DNA from: Fratercula arctica
Lineage: Eukaryota; Chordata; Aves; Charadriiformes; Alcidae
Direction: 5' to 3'
Assembly (NCBI GenBank): GCA_947846985.1
Contig: CANTUZ010000008.1
Coordinates: forward strand, 40,442,817-40,506,816
DNA length: 64,000 nt
The position numbers and the translations under genes were made by a program. Of the stretch, positions 1-12,949 are shown piece by piece. Position 1 is the first letter of the stretch, and every line of letters begins with the position of its first letter. The notes beneath the pieces were generated by a model that saw only the letters and a list, made by a program, of their open reading frames with translations, was not told where the DNA came from and searched no databases.

Positions 1-3000
1 ATTTAGCCACAGAAATTTCCCCCTGCTGTAAGAGTTACGGCCTGATCTAAAGAAAAGAAAATGTAATACTTGCGTAACTTCTTAACAACATGTTTTCGGG
101 TCATTTACGTGGTGTTCTGTAGCATAAAAAAGAGAAATTACTTGGGAAACGTTTGCTTTAATGCCCTTGTGGAACCATGCTCCTGTCCCTGGAAAAATCC
201 AGAAGCAATTAATACGTGTTGCTCATTCATGAGTATGAGCAGGCTTATTTAACCAGCATGTTCAATATCGGTAGATGCTGCAAACATATGGTATTTCAGA
301 CTAGACAGATTTGACTTGTAAAACTTCAATAAAAATGTTGAAAACCAACCTGGGGGTTGCTAGGGGGAAAACGCAGGCTTTGAGCATGCATTGGGTTGGT
401 TTTTTTTCTTTGTTTCTATGACAAATGGCAGCTTCTAATGCAAATATTCGAGACTCGTTGGTATTTATCATTACCTCATTGAAAGATCGTCCTTGAAGGT
501 CCTTGAAGAAGGCAGGGGGAAAAAAGGTTTCTGGTTTAAATTGGGGCTTCAAAGGGGGAAGTTTTTCACGGAAAGATGTGACAGTCTTTTTCCAGCAGAG
601 AAAAGCAGGTCAGTTATCAGTCCTGGGCCCTTTTGCTCCGATATGACACAAAGAGGTACCGTGAGCAGGGTTCTCCCGAAAAAGCAGATGATGGATAAGC
701 CTGCATCACCCTCGCTGATGTGAATTCCTGACCTGGTTTCCATAGCAGACTAGCTTGGGAGCTTTAAGGAGCTGCCGGGGATGGAGAAAATGCCTTGCAG
801 GCAGGCTGACCCTTCGGTGCGTGCGAACACAAGGCAAGCGTCGCCATGCCAGAGCAAGTCACCGGGCACATCACAAACCAGCCCGTTCAGACCTGGTCCT
901 CCAGGGATCTTGCCCCAAGATGCTGCTAATGTGATAGATGGAGAAGAAAGTCTTGCAGCCACTGGCTGTGGAAGGAAGTGGGTGGTGGTTTGTTTTTTTT
1001 TTTGTTAATATTTTTCCACTAATTCCACTATTTTTAAAAAATTTTCTAACTGCCAGCCCCTCTTCTACTCTCTGCCCATCCTCCTTCCCTCGTGAGAATC
1101 TCAGTATATAACAGTTTGTCCCCTGGGCTTGCAAAAAGTGGGCACGTCTTTCCACCCATCCCATTTTGGGTTTGGAAAACAGGAAATTGGTGAGATCCCT
1201 GCCCTTGGAAAGGGCAGTGGCATCCCCATCCCACCAAAAAATATCTCCCAGGGTAGCAGGCACCCAAGTGTATTCTGTTGCATGGCAGCGGGGAAAACAT
1301 GAGCTGATGCTTTTAGCTCTCCTTGAAGGCTGGGGTAAGGATTCATGGCAGCCATAGGAGCCGCTCCCTCCACAGGGAGCGCTGAGGGCCTCCTCCAAGC
1401 CCCGGCACATGGAGAACTGGGGGATGAGATTAAATGTTTTTGATAGGGCGAGTGTAAATGGCTCCTGAGTCAGCTGCCCTGGGGGCTGCAGGCTGCTCCA
1501 TCACTTGAGATCACTTGGATGGGTGCTTGATGTGTTCTTCCAAAGGTAATTGCTAGCTCAGGGCTGGTTTATTGGGTTTTGCTGTGTGCGTTTGCCCGGC
1601 AGGGAGGATTAATTCTCTCTGCTGCAGGGGTCACTGGATGGGGCCGTGCAGAATGTCTCCCGAGGACGAGGGTTCAGAAAGGCGCAGGGACACCAGACAC
1701 CCATTTCCAACACGAAAGCAGAAAGGGAAATAAGTGCTCTATCCTGCTACACCCCTCATCTCTCCCTCTGACTGCCACAAAAATTCCAATTTACGGAAAT
1801 ATGCAGATGCCTTTTGGCCTTCCAATGAACGAATCTACAGTCTCACAAAGGGAAAATGCTCCTTCAAGTGCCCGTTTCCTGCTCCAGTTTATCCCATCCA
1901 AGTGTATTTCAGTCGCAGCAACAGTCTCTCCTCTGACAAGGATTTAATATTAGGAGGATGTTGGCCCTAACTCAGCAAAGCACCAGGTCATCGGCAGTGC
2001 TCGCGCTTTCGTGGCTTGCTCCCTTCTTAATACCGTATTGAGCATGGGCTCCTTGGGAGACACGTTTGGAGGGAGGAGACAAGTCGGTTTTGTTCCTGTT
2101 TATTTTCTTGGCCATCCAAATTAATACTAGGTTAAAGAAGTCCTGCTGATTAGCCATAACGTCCCAGCAGTATCGTTTGTTCTGTCACAGTCACGATGGG
2201 GGGCCTGGGGTGCTAAGGAAAGAAGACACCAACTCTGCCATGGAGATGGAGAAAGGGGAGGCTTCTCTTCTTAAGGAAAGGAGTGTCAGCATTAAAGTGG
2301 CGTTAAAAAAATGGACTCACAGCTGGTGGCGTGGGTTTTCCCAGCTGATGAGGGTGAGATGGCTGAAAAGCAAATATGGGGAAAATGACAAGTGAATTGG
2401 AGGATTTGAGTTAAAGAAGGAGGTGCATAAATGCTGATGGTGTTTGTGAAACTAAGTGGAAGCATCTGCAGGTATCCCCTTTCCACGGGAACGGGGTGGG
2501 ACAGACCGGAGAGTGGCACCAGCTCTGCTTTTTGGGCGTCAGGGCAGGGGCTGGCTGGAGGGCAAAGCGTTTATCTCCCCCGTCCTCAGGACCCGCGCTC
2601 TGTGAAGGGACGCGGATTAGGAATTTCACATAACCCTATCTGAGACTTCACATCAGTCATTCTGCTTTCTGTCCCAGGTCCTTCCCTGCCAAACTGAGGG
2701 GTCTCCTCCGCTCCCCTCTCCCCAGCCTCTTGCCGTCCAGCAGCACACAGGGAATAGCATCCTTGTTCCGCGATTAATGGGTGCTGCCCAGTGGCCTGCA
2801 TCTGGCTAAGCGGGCTCCGCATGCCTCAGAAAATAAAATGTTGAAAGCTCTTTCTTGCTTAATATATATCTTTTTTTATATATATATGTAAAAATGATGT
2901 GTATGTGTATATATATATAAAATATCTATAGAAGAAGCTTGTCTAGAACCGTAGTATGCAGCTTTTCTCTGTCAGCAGGCTTTCCACAAGGCTGGGCTTA

Positions 3001-4084
3001 CACATGGGGACCAGATGTGGCCATCCAAAAAGGTTTGTTCACTTCTATACCTTCTCTTTTTTTATTTTCCTCTCCTACTTCGGCACAGCATGAGACACGT
3101 GGGCCAACCACCCATCTGAGGCTAAGCGGAAACCAAGAGTGATTGCTCACAATGCCATAAATAGCTAAATAGCCATTTTCAATAGTAAATAGGGATATGT
3201 GAATTAAGAACTAACTCTCCAAGCAGTTTGTAGACATTCCAGTTTCTTGTTTTAATATCTTCATGTGGCTTTTTCCCCCCCCTTCTTCGCTTCTCTTGGT
3301 GGGAGGTGACACGTTAACAATGCTTCCCATGAGCAAGAGGCCCACGCTGGTTATCTAAAGCAGAATTTAAAAAGAAAAAAAAAGGGCTAGGACCCTTCAA
3401 AAGGAGCCTAGCAGAACTAGAGACCTCAGGCATCTTGGGAGCCATATATTCAGTTCTTTGAGGGGACCCTGAGAAATCCCATCCACACGATATTGGCAGT
3501 CGATGCAAGGATTGGGGGACGCGTTGCCAGCTTAGAGCCTTTGTATGAACTTCCAAAGCTTTCACGAGCTGTCTCAGCCAGCCACCCTTCTACTTGACGG
3601 CAACGAAAGCCATCCAGAAAGTCGAATTCCCATCGCAGGGAACGAAATTTTCTGACAATTTTCTGTTTGCTTTTGTTGCAGATCAGGAAGAAAAGTCCAA
3701 GTTTTTTTTACTGAGCGGAGGTTGTTGGGAAATGTAGAGTCGGAAACATGGGAGTGACCTTATTGAAGCGGACCATTTGGTTTCAGTCTAAACAACAGGT
3801 AAAGTGATACCAAACACGGGCGTCGGAATGAAAGGGTGGAATAACCAACATGAAAAAGCTGAAATGAAGCTTTTGGTTTCAAACTTTAATGTTTCTGAGA
3901 TTTTGCTACGCAGCTCCTTCAAAATCAAAATTCTCCCACAAGTCAAATGATTTTGGATAAATCAGAATTTACTGTGGAAAAACTGCTCTGGGGATTTTAG
4001 CGATTTGCCCCAAACAGAGCTTGCTGTCGCGTCTGTGCTCATCTTTATAGCGCAGGGTTCATTAGCACATGCAAAACTTGGGAT
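1..4084. other. Unique non-coding sequence
   Basis: No frame here shows a recognisable domain, a coherent exon structure or a family match; the open frames are short and overlap on both strands, as expected by chance. Apart from the AT microsatellite at 2861-2930 I see no repeat. Several AATAAA-type hexamers occur, but without an upstream coding exon they mean nothing. Confidence 0.75.
2861..2930. repeat. AT/TATG-rich microsatellite
   Basis: Interrupted (TA)n and (TATG)n runs with T-rich interruptions. It resembles the tract at 8623-8694 in composition, but the flanks differ, so I treat the two as independent simple repeats. Confidence 0.85.
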
Positions 4085-4152
4085 CCAGCTTTGAGGCTGG
4101 CCCTGCTTTGAGCAGGAGACTTCCCGAGGTCCCTTCTGACCTCGGTGATGCC
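4085..4152 (+). mobile_element. CR1 LINE 3'-end fragment
   Basis: The phrases GGCTGGCCCTGCTTTGAGCA and CGAGGTCCCTTCTGACCTC match the terminal part of CR1 elements, which in intact copies read 'CCCTGCTTTGAGCAGGGG...GACCTC..GAGGTCCCTTCCAACCTC' before the octamer repeat. About 12-15 bases of the usual 'ggttggactagatga' segment are missing between the two phrases. The terminal octamers are degenerate (GTGATGCC). No coding part is left. Confidence 0.7.
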
Positions 4153-7100
4153 CACAGTCTTTGCCATGAAAAACAGTAACTTTGCTAAGAGATAATGGGG
4201 GAGGAAGGAGGCCGAGGGGGAGCAAGAGGTGAGAAAAAAAGCAAGATAGCAGAAGAAAAATAGAGGTATCGGAACATGGTTCTCAAAGCCAGGCCTAGAA
4301 GAGAAAAAGCAGGAAGAGCACGTGTACCTTTCCAGGCTGCAAATTTAAAATTCTTTCCCTTCTTCTCTTTCAAAATACCCCCAAAGTCACCTCCTCCAGC
4401 CACCCTACAGACCTGATCTCGGTTCAGCTGTGGAGGAGGGGTTTTCCCAGGTGCATGAAGCATCTTTGGGAAGGTGATATCTCCGACTGCGGGGAGCATC
4501 CATTAACAGGGAAGACAGAGGAGAGCTGGCTAGTTAAGCAGTAGGAAAGTGTCTTTAACTTTACCCACCTCGCTTTACAGAGAGGGGAGAAAAAGGCAAG
4601 CAGAAATACCAAATCATACGGCAGGAGACGTTGCATGAATCAAGAGGGAGGAGCGGTCCTGGTTGGCGAGGCTCAGCACCCCGTGGCAGAGGGAGCGCTC
4701 GACAGATCGAGAGGTTCAGTAAGGTAAGAAGGAGCATTTTGATTATCTGGTGCTGACTCTCTCTGCAAACCTAGGAGCTGCATAAAGTCACTTGGTAATT
4801 CTTGGTTGCGCTGGTAGCTGTGCTGGTCTTCCCTGAACTTGGTCTGCTAAGGAAATTAGAGCCTACTGCCACCCCTGAGTGGGTGGGACGGTGGGATAGG
4901 AGGGACAGTGGAACTAGTTCAGCCACAGCACCTTGAACGTCTGGTGTATATTGGCTAAGTAATTTTGGTACTAACGCGATGCGAGGTGGATGGCGCGAGT
5001 CCTGCTGCAGTGAGCTGTCTCCAAGCCCCACAGCGTGCTCGATAAATAGGTTGGACATTTGGTGTCGTAATTCCAACAGTGCTCGGTATTGGCTCAGCTC
5101 CGCTTTATTCAAAGTCAGCGGGAAGTGCTGACGGCGAGCCAGCACGGCTCTTACAATCCCTTTCTCTCACTAATTACTTCTGGCTGCAGTGGAAGCCCCA
5201 AGGACTTCAAAGGGATGACACTGGATTTGCATGAGGCTGTCTCTCTAGATCTTCCATCCCAGTTTCTCAGCCCATGGTGGTCCATAAGGCTTCAGAAGGG
5301 GACCCACTAAACAACTGCAGAAAACATTAAAATATATTTTGCGTTCCCACAAATGCGCATTCCCACACAGACAAAGGCAAGGAAAATGGAGAGAAATCAA
5401 AGCGCTAAATGAACAATTGAAATGCAGCTTTTTTTTTTTTTTTTTTCCTCTCTTTTTGGCTGTAAATGAAAAAGCATGTGCACAAGATGGAGTTGGGTTC
5501 TCCAAAAGGTGAAACGGTTCTTAAATAAAATGGACGGAAGCACAAACTCTGCCCCGCATCAAGAGCGCTATGGGATGTTGCAGAGGTGGTCCAAAGCCCA
5601 GGGCACCACGCTTTGGGGCAAGGCCAAGCTTGAGCCCTTAATCTCATCGATGTCTTGGTGCTTTTAACATCTCATTCTTAACTAGCTGCACATCCTCCCT
5701 CAGGCCAAACGCTGCATACACCCTTCTGGCTATGTCTTAGGACCATGTAACCTTCCTAGCTCTCTGTTAATGCGAGAACCAAAGATAGACTGCTCCAAGC
5801 AGATTTGTTTCTTAATATTATTAATGAGTATACAAGGATCTTCATATACCTCACACCTAAGCAATTGCATCCCTGGCACTTTGCCGCCCCATGCTCAGGG
5901 GCTAAATTTTGAAGCAAAACATCGATGCATCAACTTTGCCGCAGTGATACTGCTTTCTCTTGGGTGGGGATGTGCCCCGCTTTTCTACAAGGGAGTAGAC
6001 AAACCCCGAGGCGAAGCAATCTGTAACATCCATGGCCATGCCAGGACACCCACCAAATCAGTGCAAATCCTTCCCCCTCTCCCAGTGGCTGGGTCAAAGA
6101 GGAGAAACTCTGCTCCAGGCTGGGCAGAAAAAGCAGTTTTTGGTCTTGCTGGAGGTTTGAAGGCGATTCCTTTGCCACGGACAGTGATGCCAGCACAGGG
6201 GGATGGGGGAAGGTAGGCTAGGAAGGGATGTTCTCCACATCCCATGGAGGGGCAGCAAAACGTGGCACTGAAACCACAGCAGAATGTGTCGTAGGCTTTT
6301 GTCTCTTTTACAGAGCATTTCCCATCTTCTTGGGCCCTTTTGGGTTGGAAAAGTGGTATAAACAGAGGGTTTCTGTAATAAAGGCTGTTGGAGACATCTC
6401 CAGCACAACTGCGTAACCTAAAAGAAAAAGAAAGATGGATTTTTTTTTTTTTTTTTTTTTTTTTTTCACTAGACATAATCAACCCATGGCTCTTCTGGGC
6501 AGTTTCCTGCAGTGGGGAGCAAGGGGAGTGGGGGACTCTTTATCCCCAGAGCCTCCATCAGCCCCACTCCCCAGGGGACCCTTTGCCACAGGGAGGTTCA
6601 GCCCTTGGGACACAGTGGTGGCATTTTCCACCTGGCAAGGGTCCCTGAGCCCTGGAGCATTTTCCAGGCATGACTCTAGAAAAACACATCGCAGGGCTGG
6701 ATTAACCTTATCCAACGTGGAGACGCTTTATAAGCAGTTTTCATAAAACAGGGAAGTTTTATAATGAGTTAACGAGCTGACGGGACAGCTCTGGATGAAG
6801 CAAACAATTAGGATCATCAGACAAATTTCAGTGATTTTGGCCAGGCTCTTCTCCCAGCCAAAACCAGGTTGTCTCCGTTTGTTCCACTCCTGATTTTCAG
6901 CTGTTTCAATGAAGGGAGAAACAGAGGTTTCCAGTAAACCGTTAAGAAAGCGGTCAATTCAAAACAGCCAGGCAGATCTGACCGTGCTCATTTGAACGGG
7001 CTTTTAGTAACCTTTGGAGACTGGCTATTCGGGTGGTAAACCCACTTTATGATCTGTTATTACCTGTGCTCTGCTCAGAGGCAGCAAAACTCATTATGGG

Positions 7101-7569
7101 CGTAAATGGCTAGAGCGCTCCCGTGTACCCACGCAGGCAACCTTTAATGCTCTCCCTTTTCCGGCTTCTCAGCCGTAAAAATACATTACCAGTAAAAAAC
7201 AAAAGCCGTGGAGGTAGCTGCTGGTTTGCTTAGTGGTCAGGCTTCTGTGCTTTAGGTTTTATTTTGCTGCTGACGTCCCATGGATGACTGTAGAAAATGC
7301 GCTTAGTTTTTAGGAAGTCAGCCAGTATGGTGTGCTTTCTGGTTTTTATTTAACTGCACATTAAACGTTCCCCGTTGCCCCAAGTTTTATTAAGGACAAA
7401 TTAAAGAGAGCCTTGTTAAGCCAGAAACACGGAAGGAAAACAGTCCATCCTGCTGGGCCAAAGAAACAGCCTCAGGATCAACCCTACAATATTAGCACAG
7501 TTCTCCAGACCTGATATAATTATGAGCATCGCAGTCTGCAAAGGGCAGACATTCCTTTTGTAGAAAATT
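4153..7569. other. Unique non-coding sequence with poly-T tracts
   Basis: No supportable gene. It contains T18 at 5429-5446 and T27 at 6440-6466. The reverse-strand open frame through the second tract starts with a lysine run, which is simply the homopolymer being translated. Confidence 0.75.
6440..6466. repeat. Poly-T tract (27 bp)
   Basis: Uninterrupted T run. No recognisable retroposon body lies on its 5' side when read on the minus strand, so an insertion origin is not shown. Confidence 0.95.
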
Positions 7570-7612
7570 GGGAAGAAACCAAGGCTGAAAGGGACCTCGG
7601 AATTCGTCAAAA
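7570..7612 (-). mobile_element. Probable degenerate CR1 3' tail
   Basis: The phrase AAGGCTGAAAGGGACCTCGG resembles the reverse complement of a CR1 end (typically '...GGCTGGAAGGGACCTC.GGAGGTCATC...'). Only about 40 bp are similar, so a chance match cannot be excluded. Confidence 0.45.
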
Positions 7613-8249
7613 CTCACGGCTGGTGGATATTGGTGCAAGCTGATCGTGTTGGCTGATGGATATCCCTCAATGGCCCTGCGCGCAACCTCTCCCTGCTATT
7701 ACAACGTTTACCCTCAAATAGAAAATGTTTCGTATTTCTGGCAGAAAATACCAAATTCCGCCAATGACCCACACAGCTTTCTTGGCCGTTGGGTATCACT
7801 CCTGAAAAGCTCAAGAATCTGGTCCTGTGGAGGAGGCCTTCAAGAAATGATGCACCAGAGGGTTTCCAATGGGCTCACTGGTCCGTTGGCTTGTGGAACG
7901 GTTGTCCTGAGTGTCGGGGCACGCCCACATTCCCCATTGATTTTGCTTCTCCCATCTCACCCAGTGTTTTGGCTCAACACCATGGTACAGCAAAAGGGCC
8001 ACGCATTGCGTTTGGGCTCAAAGGTGCACGCTAGCACCGTAACCCACCACCACCTCCAGATGTTTCAGAAACCTGTTTCTGGTTTTTGGATCACATTATG
8101 CCTCAGACAACGCCATGGGATCTGGCTGGAGCTCTAGGAAAATGCAAAAATCTGTTGGTCTTGGTGGTGTTTCTCCATACCCCACCTATGCTGGAGTTTC
8201 TCCGTGCAAGGAAAAGGCGTAGATTAACTTGATATTAACTAATACCGAG

Positions 8250-8264
8250 AGCACCATCTGGTGG
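8250..8264 (-). promoter_or_regulatory. Candidate CTCF binding motif
   Basis: Read on the minus strand the site is CCACCAGATGGTGCT. It agrees with the vertebrate CTCF core CCASYAGRKGGCRSY at 14 of 15 positions; the exception is T for C at position 12. The core also contains an inverted repeat (CACCA-TC-TGGTG). This is a motif match only; occupancy is not shown. Confidence 0.5.
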
Positions 8265-8622
8265 GCTACAGGGCCAGATAATGCCGGCAGTTGGAGCCGA
8301 GGATGGGCTTGGGGCCTGAAAGCAACCCAGAAGTGCATCTGGACAGGGCCGTCAAGTGGCTGTAGTCCACCTGGTCTGGCTTCCCACGGACACCACCTGG
8401 CAGCCTCAAGGAGAAGGTGTAAATAATCCCCACGGCAGCTATTAGCAAATAACATTTTTTCCTGCCTTTAGATGGACAGAGCTTGATGTGCTCCTTGAAG
8501 TGTGGAGAAATCCCTAACTGGGATGACTTTGCTCCTACCTTAAATATCCATCCTTTCTTTGAATATGGATGAAATCTAAACATCAGTTATATTGTGGCAA
8601 TGAGTTCTACTGGTTTGTGATT

Positions 8623-8694
8623 TTATATATGTGTGTGTATATATATATATATGTGAATATACGCATTTCTCTTCCATATATATAAATATATATC
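8623..8694. repeat. AT/TG-rich microsatellite
   Basis: (TA)n with embedded (TG)n and a second short (TA)n block; simple-sequence DNA. Confidence 0.9.
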
Positions 8695-9110
8695 CATTTT
8701 AAGTTGGCTGATATTCAACATTACCATCTGTAGCCTTTTTCTGTGACTTAGCAGAGCCCGAATTACTCGGACCAGCCACAATATTGCTGGTCCTCATGGT
8801 TTTGTCCAGAGCCTTGTGACAGCCCATTAACTCTTGCATAGACCCTCCGTTTGCGGTGCTGAACAAAACCTAGAAAAGGTGACATTCAAAAAGCAGACGA
8901 ACCTCATGTAAAACATGCACCATTGTTAAAACCTCAATCTTTTCATTGACCCTTAGGCATAACCCCTGAGCTCTACATGCTTTGGGGTGGGAGACATCCT
9001 CCCAGGATGATACATGGCTTTTGCCAGACAGCTGATCCTCCTTCTGCCTGTATGAAAGCAAGTCAAAGATGCTCCTTAATGTTGAAGCTCCTTTGCCTGT
9101 TTGCTTCTTT

Positions 9111-10021
9111 GCACCCTCAGTAAATTTGCAGCCAACACCAAACTAGGTGGGAGTGTTGATCTGCTGGAGGGTAGGACGGCTCTACAGAGGGACCTGGACA
9201 GGCTGGATCCATGGGGCAAGGCCAATTGTATGAGGTTTAATAAGGCCAAGTGCCGGGTCCTGCATTTCGGTCACAACAACCCCAAGCAACGCTACAGGCT
9301 TGGGGAAGAGTGGCTAGAATGCTGCCCGGCAGAAAAGGCCCTGGGGGTGCTGGTGGACAACCAGCTTAACATGAGCCAGCAGTGTGCCCAGGTGGCCAAA
9401 AGGGCCAATAACATTCTGGCTTGTATCTGGAATAGTGTGGCCAGCAGGAGTAGGGAAGTGATGGTGCCTCTGTACTCGGCACTGGTGAGGCCTCACCTCG
9501 AGCGCTGTGTTCAGTTCTGGGCCCCTCTGTACAAGAGGGACATTGAAGTGCTGGAGCGTGTCCAGAGGAGAGCTACCGAGCTGGGGAGGGGTCTGGAGAC
9601 CAAGCCATATGAGGAGAGGCTGAGGGAACTGGGCATGTTTAGTTTGGAGAAGAGGAGGCTGAGGGGAGACCTCATTGCACTCTACAACTACCTGAGAGGA
9701 GGGTGCAGAGAGGTGGGTGTTGGCCTCTTCTCCCAGGTGAATAATGACAGAACCAGAAGAAATGGTCTGAAATTGCGGCAGGGGAGGTTTAGATTAGATA
9801 TTAGGAAGAATTACGTTACTGGAAGAGTGGTCAGGCACTGGAACAGCCTGCCCAGGGAGGTGGTTGAGTCACCATCCCTAGAGGTATTTAAGAAACGTCT
9901 AGATTTGGCACTTCAGGGCATGCTCTAGTGACAGAGATTGTAGGGGTTTTTTTGTGTGTGTCTGGTGGGACTTGATGATCTCAAAGGTCCTTTCCAACCA
10001 TGAAGATTCTATGATTCTATG
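9111..10021 (+). mobile_element. CR1 LINE copy 1, 5'-truncated
   Basis: This is the last ~0.9 kb of a CR1 non-LTR retrotransposon on the plus strand. It begins inside the reverse transcriptase at its catalytic segment, continues through the C-terminal region and a short 3' UTR, and ends with two ATTCTATG octamers (10006-10021), the hallmark CR1 terminus. The preceding phrase CTTGATGATCTCAAAGGTCC and the pyrimidine-rich 'TTTCCAACC' are also diagnostic. No poly-A tail and no clear target-site duplication are seen, as is usual for CR1. The T-rich and TG-rich patch near 9940-9960 lies in the 3' UTR. Truncation at the 5' end is the normal outcome of CR1 insertion. Confidence 0.96.
9113..9928 (+). 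pseudogene. CR1 ORF2 C-terminal remnant (inactive reverse transcriptase)
   Basis: An open frame of about 271 codons encodes the RT C-terminus of CR1. It starts at the segment [13 protein letters not shown] (FAAN at 9125-9136), where functional CR1 enzymes have FADD, the metal-binding aspartate pair of the polymerase active site. Both aspartates are lost (Ala and Asn). Downstream are the family landmarks [30 protein letters not shown], a [21 protein letters not shown] segment and a terminal [19 protein letters not shown]. The fingers and most of the palm of the RT, the apurinic-type endonuclease and ORF1 are all absent, so no enzyme could be made. The long uninterrupted frame suggests a fairly young insertion. 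There is no real start codon; the frame enters from unrelated flanking DNA. Confidence 0.93.
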
Positions 10022-12345
10022 GGTCTGACCAAGAGGTCCCTCCTTTACTGCATCCAGCACGATGAGAGATGAACTATCCCAGGCATTTTTTTATGCTATT
10101 ATCATATAAATATTGATCCATCAAAGTGTTTCTTGTACGCAAGCTGTCAGGGAACGTGCCTTTCTACGTGCTTGTGCAATTTGGTGCAAACTGGAGACCT
10201 CAGCTTTCGGGGGGCACTTGAGCAGGGCTGCAGTATGAAGAATACAGTAACAATAAAGATTTTGTGAGGTCTCGAGCTGCCGTCAGCCCCAGGGGGAGAA
10301 GCTCTTGCTTCTCTGAGCTGAGCTCCTATCCCCAGACTCAGTCCATCTGATTTCCATTAAAATATCTTCCGAGCAGAGGTGAAATCAATCAGACTCACTA
10401 AACAATTTTAGCCCAGCCTCAGCTTTCCGCTTCCCTTGCGCGTGGGGTGCCTTGTCGGGCTGGCAGTGATGGGTGGGTGATGGCAGGTTTTTTTTAGGAA
10501 ACAAGCAAAGGCGTTTGCCGTGGTCTGCTCTGCCTGCGCTCCTGCACCTCCAGGCGACGACGTTGGCAGAACAGTCTGGAGACATAAGTGAATATAACCC
10601 ATGAATTTGTTATATCTTAATGGGATGGCATTGCTGCAGACGCACTGTGACTGTCTCTGGGGCTCTGCAGAACAAGTCGAGTGGTGATGTTGTGTGACAT
10701 GCTTAACAGTGAATTTTATCGTCCCTGCTTGTTGTGTTTCTACACAGTCATCAGATACTGCATAGAATTATAGTTCATGTGAATTATTCAATAACAGAGG
10801 TAGCTCATGGTATTTTATCCTGAGCATCGGTTCTGGTTTTTGTTGCAATGAACTTAGATCAAATATAAAGAGAAAAATCAGTACCAAGGGAGCTTGCAGC
10901 TGTGCCTCTCCAGGACGCTTTTCCATCGGTTCTCTGTGCTGGTCGGTTCCCAGGGCTTTGCTGTTCCATCCTCTGTTTGTGTTCTTCTCGGTACTTACTG
11001 CTCTTCTCTTGGCTGAGGCAGCACGGGGCTGGTTCCCACATTTTCTCAAAAGAAAAAAATCTTGTAAGAAAACACATGAGATTTTTCTCATCGTTTTCAT
11101 AGTGTAGCAGGTGGAAACATGCAAGCAGTGTGGAAAAAGAGCCAGCTGGGTGGACCCAACTCTGTTGTCAAAGTGTCAAAAGATAGTTAATAGAAACTCC
11201 TACTGCTGCTCTTCTTGAGTAAACACTCCCAAGGGTTTTGCTGCCGACAGCAAACAAGTCAGGCTCGAGAAGCACTTGTTAGCGGGAGCCTCGGGCAGGT
11301 TTCCCAACCAGAGGTAGATGTGGGCTTTCCCCTTTGGGTTGAGAGTCATGGGAAGTGCTGAAAGTGCCTCGCGGAGACCTTCAAGTCTTCCCCCTCTTGC
11401 AAGCGAGGACTTGGTGGAGTCCCAATCCCTCGCACGACCTCCCCCTGGGGTTGTTTTTCCAAGAGTGAGTGACTACGCAAACTTTTCCTCGCAGGTGTAC
11501 CGAGGTCCTCTTTAGGACAGGGGCAAATCCGTACCTCTCCTCCTTTTCCCCAAGCCCATGCTAGGTGCCGGGGCTGCCATCGCTGTGGTAGTCGCTCAGT
11601 CCTCAACGGCCGTGCAAAAGCTCCATGGGCATCGTGCCATCATCATATTTTCCCAGTGCCAAGACCCTGTTAAGGTAAACCATCCCAACGCAGCTACGCT
11701 GCTGCAGGTGCTGGCCATGCATGCTTGCCGCAGCAGGGCGTAGACCCCAGCGCGTGTTGAAAAATGAACGGAAGAAATCGAGAGTCGTGCTCCGCACCGT
11801 TGTCTTGTCCACGGCCCCTTGTTTTCCTCCATGCCGATAGCTTGGCATCATCAGAGGCATACGCGGGAACAGGGGTGTCTTAGTTAGAATCGCTGGCTAT
11901 GGATGCAAACCCGTTGCTGGTGCGCCCGTGCAGCGCTGCCCCAGCAGCCACTTGCCGTCCTCACGGAGGAAACGAGGAGCGCGACCGCAACGCGCCTGCG
12001 CTGCAATTTAACAAGCCAAAATAGCAAAAATCCCTCACGCAGATGAGTTTTTACCCATGATGTTTCCCTTCACCACCACCCCACCTCCCCCGCCCCGTCT
12101 CCTGCCCTTTTCTGTGGGCTCTGAATTGCAGCACCTGCTTGCTTCAGCTGCTGTGATTAAAACCGGGAAAGAAAATGATCAGTGGGGCTTGCTTTCTTCT
12201 CCCCAAACAATACCCCAAATCTCCCCAAACTGGCACGCTCTGCACAAAACCCTCCGCGTTAATAAGCGCGCCTTTGGACCCTAAGAAATGTCTTTTGTGC
12301 GGAGTTCTCCCTGCATTTTAATAAGCCTGGCTTTTTACAAAGACA

Positions 12346-12369
12346 CCCCCCCCCCCCCAAAAAAAAAAA
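12346..12369. repeat. C13A11 bipartite homopolymer
   Basis: A run of 13 C is directly followed by 11 A. It is low-complexity and prone to slippage. Confidence 0.93.
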
Positions 12370-12938
12370 GAGAGAAACAGACACACGCACAATGCCAAAT
12401 TTCATTAGGCTCTAATCTCCTTTCTGACGAATACGCTCCTGCCGATCTCTAAGCCCTTTCAGCCCAGCAATGCTTTTTTTTTAATCTTGTTGTTGTTTTG
12501 TTCCCCACCTAAATAAGACTTGTCCCAGGAGAGGGGACCCTGGTGCAAAGCGCTGGGTACCAGCATTAAGCTCAGCGATGCTGAAATGGATAACACCGCT
12601 TTTTTTTTTCCTTTTTTTTTCCCTTTCGTAAGGGTGTGAAGTTGTTAATGAGGTGTCCCACGCAGTAGAAACCCAGCAAATCTTTTGATTAAAACCAGCC
12701 CAAGTGGCAGAGGCTGAATTATTTGTACTTGGTCCCTTTGAGGGGTGGTAGTGGCAGCGGTTGGGACGAGAGGAGAAAAAGATGAGAAATAACATACGCT
12801 GGGCAGCGGGTTTGCTTAATTTAGCAGTGCGGTTTAAGAGAATGTCAAGAAAAGGGAGGGGGTTGTTAAATGGCATCAGTGCTTGATGCTGTATAGAGAT
12901 GCTGGCAGAAGGATTTGCTTTGAAATGCAGCATTTTTT

Positions 12939-12949
12939 GGGGGGGGGGG
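12939..12949. repeat. G11 homopolymer
   Basis: G run preceded by T6; simple repeat. Confidence 0.9.

Larger units (their letters stand above)
7613..9110. other. Unique non-coding sequence
   Basis: Nothing protein-like is supported. It contains the CTCF-like motif at 8250-8264 and the AT microsatellite at 8623-8694, and ends at the truncated 5' edge of CR1 copy 1. Confidence 0.75.

Noticed and set aside
871..1410. 179-codon minus-strand frame
   Set aside because: Low-complexity and unrecognised, with overlapping frames of similar size on both strands; no splice-site logic.
5985..6482. 165-codon minus-strand frame starting with a lysine run
   Set aside because: The N-terminus is the translated T27 tract; the rest is unrecognised.
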